The notes beneath the pieces are model-generated. The model searched no databases, was not told the DNA's origin, and saw only the letters and a program-made list of their open reading frames with translations. A DNA stretch of 64,000 bases from Ancistrus triradiatus. Its lineage: Eukaryota; Chordata; Actinopteri; Siluriformes; Loricariidae. Every line of letters begins with the position of its first letter. Position 1 is the stretch's first letter. Shown piece by piece: positions 56,085 through 64,000 of the stretch. The stretch is from positions 434,001 through 498,000 of the forward strand of contig JAJAGP010000289.1 of the NCBI GenBank assembly GCA_025084515.1, given 5' to 3'. The position numbers and the translations under genes are program-made.

Positions 56085-57150
56085 TTGCACACTTTGATAC
56101 CTTTAACACACAGTAATATAGATCTTACCAAGGTTGTGCCATCTCATGAGAGGGTGGTATATGAGCAACGGAAAATCAGTCTTTTTCTCTATTGGAAAGG
56201 CTTTTTCAGAGGAAGGGATTGGGATTTGTTGTTAATGTTAAGTGTACACCCTCTGACATGCCTAGTCAGGATGACCAAATTCTGCCATGATTACCTTTCT
56301 GATCATTATCATTTAAGAACCAAGAAACATGAGTTGAGGAAATATAGATGCTTAAGTTAGATGTTTCCCAATATTGTGATTCAAATGTTTGTCAGGTTTT
56401 TAAACCTAATCAAATTCCTGTAGCGTCACTTCATTTGTTGCTGCAAATGGGGAATCCTTTGACCACATTCTAATTGATTGTGTTGGACCACTACTTCATA
56501 TAATGTCAGGAAATCAGTGTTTGCTGATTATTGTTTTTGTCTTAAAGCAGACCCACTTAAAGTTATGACTTATTTCTAAAGTCCCAGATCAAGCACTGTA
56601 GCTCATCAGCATATCAGGGAGCCTTGGAGTTAATCAAACTCTCAAATCAGTGTTGAGGTCTCATTGTAGAGTTTGAGAAAGTATGCATTGATGACTTTCC
56701 TTTACTTTGGTTGGGGTGTGGAGTGGTGAGCCTTGATCCATCCAAGCTTGTTTGGTTATACTGTGAGAGGCCCTCCAAGACTACTCAAGGAAAAACGGTT
56801 CATTCGTTAGTGTCAGTAAGCTTAAGAGAACAGCTGAAATGGTAAAGGAGAACTTCAAAAAAAGAGAACTCTGACACAAATAAGACTGCTATGATAGGAA
56901 AGCTAAAGTGAATATTTGTTCCAGGTGATCAAGTACAGTTCATGGTTCTGCATTACAGGTTCAATACAGCAGGCCATGTGTGACAAATTGTCAGGTTGGT
57001 GATTGTGACTATCTTGTAAACATCAGATATGCCATGTTCATCTATTGACACTGTCCTATTCTAAAGAAGAGGTTGTTTCCCCAAATGAAAAATGTATTGA
57101 CATGCTTAACCCCCAGTCTTTAGTAGATGAAGCAGTTGATCCTGTGCCCA
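56085..57150 (+). pseudogene. Gypsy integrase remnant
   Basis: Starts in a connector (SHERVVYEQRK, 56140), then a zinc-binding HHCC end (QYCDSNVCQVFKPNQIPVA, about 56370-56430). The catalytic core follows: first Asp in LIDCVGP at about 56476 and SGNQCLLIIV. Then a segment around 56590-56625 (SSTVAHQHIREPW) aligns with the SSAYHP-type part of the core. FGYTVRGPPRLLKEK is at 56751-56795 and ALQVQYSRPC, a GPY-like C-terminus, near 56950-56980. The second catalytic Asp region is deleted. Frame changes occur between nearly every block. Confidence 0.8.
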
Positions 57151-57309
57151 TGTTGAAGTCCTTAGTTGTTGTAGCTGATGAGCTTTGAGTTTGTCAACTC
57201 CAAAGAGGTCTCAATCAGCTGAGCAACTTTTACTTAAGTAATTAAAAAAAAAAAATCAAATTAGTGGTACTTTTAAGAATTTGTGTACGTCTGCCACCTC
57301 TGGAACAAA

Positions 57310-57790
57310 GTGAACAGGGTATCGAGTCTCTGGAGCCCTACTTGTTTGCCGATCGATAAACCAGACAACTCCATTCACTTTAATACTGATTTCTGCAAAG
57401 TAAATGCCATCATTAAACCTGATTGTTTCATCTTCCCATTTAGAGGGCTGCAATGACCAGGCCAGTCCTGCAGCCTTTGTGGCAAAGCTAGATTTTTAAA
57501 AGGTTATTGGCAGGGTCCAATAACCCAGTGTGCCCGTGATGTTTGTTTGGTGATGCCCAGTGACTGCTGTCAATATACAGTAATGGCTTTTGGAATATGT
57601 TAGGCATCTGTTACATTTCAGTGGCTTGTGAATAAGGTACTGAGTAACGAATGACCGACGTTACAGGTCGAGGCACTGACAACCTGTAACATCCTGTGAT
57701 GACACTGTTCTATACAGTATAGTTCATCTTAGTCCCAGCATATGGTGCAGCTTAGAGGTGTTTAGTCAAAGTTAATGCAAACTTGTCCTT
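57310..57790 (+). pseudogene. Gypsy reverse transcriptase remnant, downstream of integrase
   Basis: SLWSPTCLPIDKPDNSIHFN then TDFCKVNAIIKPD (57315-57425) is the RT fingers region. FVAKLDF and a frameshifted KGYWQ segment (57480-57515) are the palm start, and QWLVNKVLSNE is at about 57620. The catalytic YxDD part is too decayed to read. It ends where a short MITE fragment begins (57797). Confidence 0.8.
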
Positions 57791-57796
57791 ACATAC

Positions 57797-57960
57797 AGTA
57801 CTGTGGAAAAAGTCTTAGGCCATCATTAAATTTGTTGTTTTGGCACTGGTATAATGACCATGTATAACATTGTCATCACTCCTTAACTCTTCCACTGATT
57901 TCATTCCAATCTTTGTGAGCTTTAACATGTCTTAGCCTTTTCACCCTGTCACCCTTATGA
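57797..57960 (+). mobile_element. MITE 5' fragment, same family as 19095-19460
   Basis: CAGTACTGTGGAAAAAGTCT then TAGGCCATCATTAAA; no right end found. Confidence 0.6.
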
Positions 57961-57964
57961 AAAA

Positions 57965-58380
57965 CCTTGAGTAAAGTTGCTTAACATGGTAAAATCTGCA
58001 CCATAGGGACTACCATGGAAGCTATTGTAAACATTTATATTTCATCTTCTAAATAAGAACTTGTATTGTTCCATTGTGTGTTTGATGTTCTGTTTGTGAA
58101 GTAGCATCACCTATTGGCTGTGTTCTGTATATAATTAAGTAATGAGCCATGTCCCTGGTTGGTGATGTCGTCTGTCTGATTCATGCAGTAATCTAGGGAA
58201 GCATGGCTATCATCCCTCTCATCCATGAAAGAACTCCTTTTTGCTGATACTATTAATGCCATTTCATTTGTGTTGACATGTTTTATGTTGGTGTTTTATC
58301 AGCTGATAACTAGTAATTTGGTTCTATTTCACTCAGCTATTTTTTTCTAATAGACCTACAGTGTGATAAGAATATTGTCA
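57965..58380. other. Unassigned sequence
   Basis: AT-rich, no signature. Confidence 0.5.
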
Positions 58381-58383
58381 ATC

Positions 58384-58875
58384 TAGGGCTGGGCAATTAA
58401 TCAAAACTGACATTCAGAACCATTAACTGAAAGTCTTGCCCATATTAGTTGTGATTAGTTCTGATGATTTTATTATTTTTTTTCTGTTAGTACTTTTTTA
58501 AAATTCTCTAGTACTTTTTTCGCTGTTTACTAATGCTACACAATATGAAAAGGATTCAAGATAGAAAGAAATAACCAATGCCATATCCTACTACATCATG
58601 AAGGATGATTTCAGTTGGTTGAAATATTCAGAATTTAACCATAAATACTTCATTTGTTTCCTTCAGTTATTTTAAAGTCACAACAATATACAGTATTTCA
58701 TTAGAAAAGAAATCCTAGTTTTAACAGTTGAATGTATTTGCAGTACGAATCTTGTTAGTGAACTGAGGGCAGAAAAACAACAACATCGAACAATAAAAAA
58801 TTGTTCATTAATAGTAATCAAGGTAAAATGTTCAATTAATCATGATATTTGAGGTCGTATGTCCCAGAACTGTCA
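58384..58875. mobile_element. MITE-like relic (TAGGGCTGGGCAAT type)
   Basis: Left CTAGGGCTGGGCAATTAATC. The right end is decayed: TTCAATTAATCATGATATTT then GAGGTCGTATGTCCCAG, whose complement begins CTGGG. Interior AT-rich. Confidence 0.5.
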
Positions 58876-58879
58876 ATAT

Positions 58880-60480
58880 TTTTTTACCCTTCTCCAAGAG
58901 CCTTCAGTATATGCCATCCCTTGGACAATACACGTATACATAATTACATGTAAGAAACATTTAATTATTAAGCAAGGTGCATATTTAATTAAGGTATAGA
59001 ATTTAAAACCTTAACTATCCAGAACACTAAAAAATAGGATTTGTTTGCTGTCCCTGGCCTCCAACATTGCACTTTACAATTAATATAATAATTAAAAGCC
59101 TTCTGAAATCTTGTTTTTTGCAGTCACTCAATATCCCATCTGTGCCTTACACATTTTCATAAGAAATCCATAATTTACTTTAAAGTACATATTTTAGTCA
59201 TGTCCCCAGGTTTTCACTCAGTCCTGTTACCCCAACATGTTACCACTTCTAAAAATTAGGGACCATGTCACATGTTCAATTGGAAGCTGTATCATCTGGA
59301 TCTTCTGAAATCCATGAAGACCAAAAGTAAATTATGTTCATTGTATGTATTTGTGAATTCTGTGCTGAAAACTCATGTTACTGTAACAGGACTGAGTTTT
59401 CAGCACAGAATTAGCAAATGTAATGGGAGAAACAATGCAAAACTAAAGTTGCCAGAGATCGATCAATACTCATTATGAATAGTTATACATGCGTGTTAGA
59501 TTCAGTGTTGGAGAACTATAGAAAATGACACCCAATTGATGGATTGACTTAAAGATGAACAAATGGAGCAGTTGAGGACAGGACAGAATTCAAATGTATT
59601 CTTGGCTAGGCTGGCTATTGCAGGTGCCACAGCAGCAATGGCTTTAACTAATGTTCTTAGTTCAAACAAATAGGAACTTAGGACGTCACATCAAGAGTCT
59701 TTTGAAAATCTAAAGGTGTTATTGAGTAGGAGTTCTGTTCTAGCAGATGCTAATAACATTTTGAGGTGCAAGTCTCCTCCTCTCATTTATGGACAATTAT
59801 GCTTTGGTAAACCTCCACAAAATGTGGAATTCTAATGAACGTTTAATGTGTGAGATTTTTGCAGGGTTATGATTTTCAGTTGCACCTAATGTGTTGTGAT
59901 AGTAGGTTTTTCTGTGGTATTCTTTTTGGAGTTAATTTTGTACATATAAATATCAGGGGGGAAAATTATTCTAAGAGTGCTTAGCCATTTTAAAAGTGGG
60001 TGGTGTTGTGTTTGTGTACATCACCCATATTTTGCTGGTGCACATCTTGAGATCCATAGCTTTGTGTATCCCCTTGTTGGGCTCCAAGCTGGGTGGGGAG
60101 TAAGTATGCTGAAACCTAACACGCACAACCAAATGAACTTGACCCCAAATGAAAAATGTTTCAGCAGGTCTTGGAACAAGAACTGGTGAAAGGTTCTGCC
60201 TTGGCTGCATTGAGTCAGAGCCATCTAAAGTTCATTATAATGAAATCCCCTTCACCAGATATGCCCTTAGTCAAACATTACCAAGCAATGTGAAAAGGTG
60301 TCATGGGAATTGCTATTACAGATACTAAAAAGCTTAGATCTGGGCAAATGCTGGTAGAATGTCAAACTGCAGACTTGAGTGCATGAGTTGAAGGAAACTA
60401 GCCTTCTTGGTTCTTGAATACATTTCATATCTCATCCAAAAGGCTTCAGTTATAGAATCTCATGGTAGTCTCTGGTATTA
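58880..60480. other. Unassigned; possible RT thumb scrap
   Basis: 59697-59750 (QESFENLKVLLSRSSVLA) resembles the RT thumb/RNase H junction of gypsy elements and could be a displaced piece of the relic at 55690-57790. A near-inverted pair, AATTCTGTGCTGAAAACTCA and TGAGTTTTCAGCACAGAATT, occurs at 59356-59413. Otherwise no signature. Confidence 0.35.
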
Positions 60481-60486
60481 ACTTCT

Positions 60487-60691
60487 AGTGGGGTTGACCT
60501 TGTCACCTTGGAGGTAGTGCGGAGAGTCCTTGGCCCACCCTATCTTAATGAGGCTCAACCCTAACAACTTGCATGATGCCAGGGTGGGGTGATAACTCAC
60601 AAGTGGGTCACACCTTGGCCCCTCTGATCCTAAAGTATTGACAGAGTGGGTCAAGGACTCTCAGGATCACCTCCAAAGTGACAACCTCACT
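60487..60691. repeat. Imperfect inverted repeat, ~50-bp arms
   Basis: Left arm 60487-60541 (AGTGGGGTTGACCTTGTCAC, TTGGAGGTAG, GAGAGTCCTTGGCCCACCC). The right arm 60643-60691 is its imperfect complement (AGTGGGTCAAGGACTCTCAG, CACCTCCAAAGTGACAACCT). The loop is about 100 bases. Confidence 0.8.
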
Positions 60692-60699
60692 AAAGGTTA

Positions 60700-62065
60700 A
60701 ATACATGTTCAATTAAAAAAAAGAAATACCCCTAGCAAGGATTCTGACTGGGTACCAGATAGTAGATGTGGAACTCTATACTCCCAGCCTTATGGGGTGC
60801 TTTACATGCCAAGATTTCAACATGGATCATCCACCTGCAAGAGTGGCATAATCTTCTGCAGAGGAGGGCCATAACCTACTCTCCCAGATGTTTCCTAAAT
60901 GTAGAAACTGGAGCCTCATGCAGTCTGATAAAATCCTGGATCAAGGAGATACAAAAGATTAAAAGCCCCAAAAGAATTAGCTACCTGGAAGTAAAAAGGC
61001 TAGTTAGTGATTGATTTATTTTTTTCTTTCCCCAGTTCACGTTTAAAAGATCATTTGCATCAATAGTGACATCAACTCAATCAGCTGCCTGCCAGATAGA
61101 TGTTACATGACAAACCACAGCTGATCACCAGCCTAAGTAACCCACCCCTACTAAAGCCAACAGATCCTGCAATCCCAGCTTACTGAGGCACCATCAAACA
61201 TGGACAACAAATAATCAATCAAAATGGAGTGGTTCTTTCCAGCAAATTTGTCATCCAAAAGTAGAATTACATTGTTCATACAATCATCGCAACCTAAATG
61301 AAAAACTCCATTAGTCAATGGAATTGTCATAGCCTGAGAGACAATTTTGCTGAATAAAACAACTGGCTGTGACCCTTTAATCCTATAACCATCTGCCTCC
61401 AGCAAATCCAGCTGGTACCAGGCAAGTCCTGTCACTGAAAGATTTTACCATTTATTACAGCTATGGAACTGAATTTGCACAGATTGTCTGGCTGAACAGT
61501 TGTCCTGATATGAGCCAACTTCCAACACAGCCAAACTGTAGTTGGTACAAATTTGCAAGCATTGGTTCGCTTATCAAATATCACTGAGGGCCATTGCAAT
61601 CTATTCTACATTCATACCAATGGACTCCACCCTGGCATTACAAGACCTGGACAGGCGGGTAAAACAATTACAGTACACAACGGCAGAGGTCAGTTATGGA
61701 GGAATTACTGGTCTAGTTACAATGACCACTGCCTTCCAAGCACCCTGTCAAGCACTTGCCTCCGTCTTGGGCTTGGCACATGTTCAAGGCACGTCAAATC
61801 ACTCTGCGCAGTTGTTCCTGCCATGACGGCATGGTCATGGCATTACAACAAGCATCAGCAGCACTTGCAGCCACCATAGTTAAGGGGGTCACTTTAACTA
61901 GGGTGGTTGCAGGTACTGCTGCAGCTAGTGTCGTCGTCTGGTCTCGAGACCATAAATGAGCCGTCTCAGTCTCGACCCAAGTTGGACTCATTCTCGTCTC
62001 CGTCTGGTAGACTTGGAATTTCTTTGATTCCAATGCGTCAGTATGAGGTAACGTTGATTATAAAC
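60700..62065. other. Unassigned; possibly coding relic
   Basis: Frames of 82-108 codons on both strands (60766-61014 plus, 61151-61435 minus, 61553-61879 plus) with no domain I recognise. 61925-62045 contains repeated TCTCGAGACC/TCTCGACCC words. They may be leftovers of a retroelement 3' part, but nothing establishes that. Confidence 0.3.
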
Positions 62066-62070
62066 TGACC

Positions 62071-62110
62071 TTTTTTTTTTTTTTCTTTTTTTTATTTATT
62101 TATTTTTTTT
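62071..62110. repeat. T-rich tract
   Basis: 15-T run, C, then T-rich ATTT units; minus-strand poly(A)-like. Confidence 0.9.
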
Positions 62111-62114
62111 AAGA

Positions 62115-64000
62115 CAATACTGAATATCAACAATCCATTCAAACAGAATAAATCAGTTCGTTCTAAATAAAATCTACATTGATTGACCAACCAGGGAGAA
62201 ACAAGTTACTGCTCTGCTCATTCAGTATCCAATCAATAAACAATGATATTTTGAATAGTCTGACATTAAAATTGCAAGGGTGCAATTTCACTCACATAGT
62301 ATAGTTTAGGATAGTTTTTGTTTGAGGGCAGATTGAAATCTTATGCTTTCACATTTAATAACAAACATAAAGTCTAAAGCCCAACTGAGTTTTGCAACCA
62401 TTATTACCAAGGATTACTGTATCCCCATCAGTTGGGTAGAATCTAAAATGACTCTACAGACTCTGTGGTGCACTATATGGAGATGGCATAGTAGTGTTTA
62501 CAGTCTTTATAGTGCACTAATTGGGTATTGAAGAAACAACATTAGGTAAGCACTGCTTAATGACCATCCAATCAATATCCACTTGCTTTAACAAGCAAGG
62601 TCTTAACGTGGATATGAAATTATAATAGAAAAAATATTGTTTTTAGCTCCTGAAGTTGTGGCTGTAAACAGCTGGTCAAATAAAGGTTGGAAGTGGGGGT
62701 TTTCTGCCATAAATAGTCATACTTTTACTTTAGACATTTTTATTACATTTTGAATATCGATTTACTTTGCATTAACTATGTGCATAAGTAGGAACAACAT
62801 CTGTGTTGCATGCAGACAGTGTTAGGACACGGGCACAAGGAGATAGGTGAAATGGAAAAGTTTGTATTCTGCTTAAGTGCTGTGTCAGCTTGAATTGATC
62901 TGTGCCGGTAACTTGTCCGCTGTGACCTCCGACTAGTAGCACTAGGATTGGCCTACTTAAATGTTTAAATTGTTTAAAAGGTGATACTGGCTTGACTGTT
63001 CTGGAAATTAGTGCTTCTAGTGGACTCATTCCCTCTTGGTTGTGTGCAGCCAGTGAGGTATGCTTTTATTCCATCATGTGCATTTAACAATCACACACAC
63101 TAGAACCAAAATATAATGTGTCTGTAACTGTAGGACCACGATTTTGTGCATTTCCTGGAGGGAGTGATTTATGTATGAGTTTAGCCCTTGAATGCTGTAT
63201 AGGTGGTAGTGTTCCAATCCTGTTTTCAGCAGTACCTGTGATGCATTTACATATTTGCACACACTTGTTGAAATGCCCTTTATTTACTTGCAGTACCATA
63301 AAAAGACAATGTGACCAATGTCCAGTCGACGATCGGTTTCACAGATTGCAATGCGGTTGTAAAATGGCACATACCTGTACAGTACATGCAGTCACTCACC
63401 ATGTTTGTTAGTACACGCTCCGGCTGCTCATCTTTTACACATTGAACACTGCCACTAACAGTTGATATGCAAATTGGTATGAACACTGAATGAATAGACA
63501 AATTGCTAAGTGACATCATGTGGCAACTTGTAGAGTACGCTGTAGTTACTTTCCACTGAAGTTAGCAACACTGCAGCAACATGCTCTACTCTTTCTAAAA
63601 ATGGATTTACTTGAAACAAAAGACTGTTTTGAATTGAACTTTTTTGACCTATAATGCTCCCCAGGGTCTGGGTTGTAACAATATTTAGCCATAAATTAGT
63701 TGTAACCTGTTATCCTAAACCACTGAAGTAGCCCAGAACTGGTGTGAGGGTTACATTAACACACTCCTGTCCATGTTTGTGAGGAGATTCTTTACTACCT
63801 TCCCTAGTACCTATAGTAAACTGGGATGTAGTATAAAAGGGGATAATTCTCAGCGAGTAAAACCTTAATTCTTTGTGTACCAAGCCACTTTCCAACTCCT
63901 TAATCACTACCTACAGTATCTATATACAGTATGTAATTAATTATTGCTACTGGGATGCAAGGTAGTACAATGGCAACTTGGTTGTCATTGTTAATTTGTT
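62115..64000. other. Unassigned AT-rich sequence to window end
   Basis: Frames of 97 (63118-63411, plus, Cys-rich) and 85 codons (62772-63029, minus) have no recognised domain. No repeat ends identified. Confidence 0.45.

Larger units (their letters stand above)
55690..57790 (+). mobile_element. Ty3/gypsy relic with parts out of order
   Basis: Plus strand gives, in order, nucleocapsid, protease, integrase, then reverse transcriptase. In intact gypsy elements RT lies between protease and integrase. Every part is frameshifted. This lineage differs from the minus-strand relic at 860-3400: its protease motif is ILGNDLAG-type and its integrase is followed by a VRGPPRLLKEK-type segment. No LTRs seen. 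Confidence 0.8.

Noticed and set aside
59577..61960. Envelope gene of an endogenous retrovirus downstream of the gypsy relic
   Set aside because: No signal peptide, cleavage site, fusion-peptide or transmembrane pattern could be recognised in any frame.
63118..63411. 97-codon cysteine-rich frame as a secreted peptide
   Set aside because: No signal peptide of clear quality, no recognised cysteine pattern and no transcript signals. AT-rich sequence of this size yields such frames by chance.

Overview
The window looks like a repeat-rich, gene-poor stretch of a ray-finned (teleost) fish chromosome. The evidence is many tRNA-headed SINE copies with a teleost-type 3' tail, at least seven Tc1-like transposon lineages in every state of decay, teleost-type Ty3/gypsy relics and LTRs, MITE-like elements with recognisable inverted repeats, and AT-rich spacers full of microsatellites. 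The repeat repertoire suggests an otophysan fish (catfish, characin or knifefish type), but that is an inference. I see no convincing host protein-coding gene, rRNA, functional tRNA or CRISPR array. Long open stretches are all accounted for by transposons or are too short and unpatterned to support.

Layout. 1-3.7 kb: a degenerate TCTA-type array invaded by two SINEs in opposite orientation, a tRNA-like repeat and a minus-strand Ty3/gypsy chromovirus relic (gag, protease, RT fragment, integrase end, chromodomain). 3.9-5.5 kb: hAT end, Tigger/pogo-type MITE, SINE. 5.7-7.1 kb: unique sequence. 7.2-9.5 kb: an almost complete Tc1 element directly abutting a second, internally deleted Tc1 of another family. 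9.9-14.5 kb: MITE, Tc1 element with 200-bp ends, unique block. 17.7-23.4 kb: three more DNA elements, one carrying an imperfect duplication and a roughly 190-bp A-rich tract that may be an assembly fault. 24.7-40.1 kb: solo LTRs, a hAT MITE with long target duplication, Tc1 relics. 42.5-46.6 kb: a nest in which a DNA element sits inside an older repeat and itself contains an LTR-like unit with a 60-bp coding-like minisatellite. 47.7-51.4 kb: further Tc1 relics and a large TA microsatellite. 52-53.9 kb: another LTR and a LINE-like repeat. 55.7-57.8 kb: a plus-strand Ty3/gypsy relic whose parts are out of order (integrase before RT). The last 6 kb are mostly unassigned AT-rich sequence with one long imperfect inverted repeat.

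No genes act together here. What can be read is an insertion history: TA target sites for Tc1/Tigger elements, an approximate 8-bp duplication for hAT, and 5-bp duplications for solo LTRs. All transposase and polyprotein genes are broken. The nearest to intact is the Tc1 transposase at 7546-8545, which keeps its whole catalytic domain but has two upstream frameshifts. Unique blocks at about 5.7-7.1, 12.6-13.2, 16.2-16.9 and 49.3-50.1 kb are the only places where conserved regulatory sequence seems plausible.
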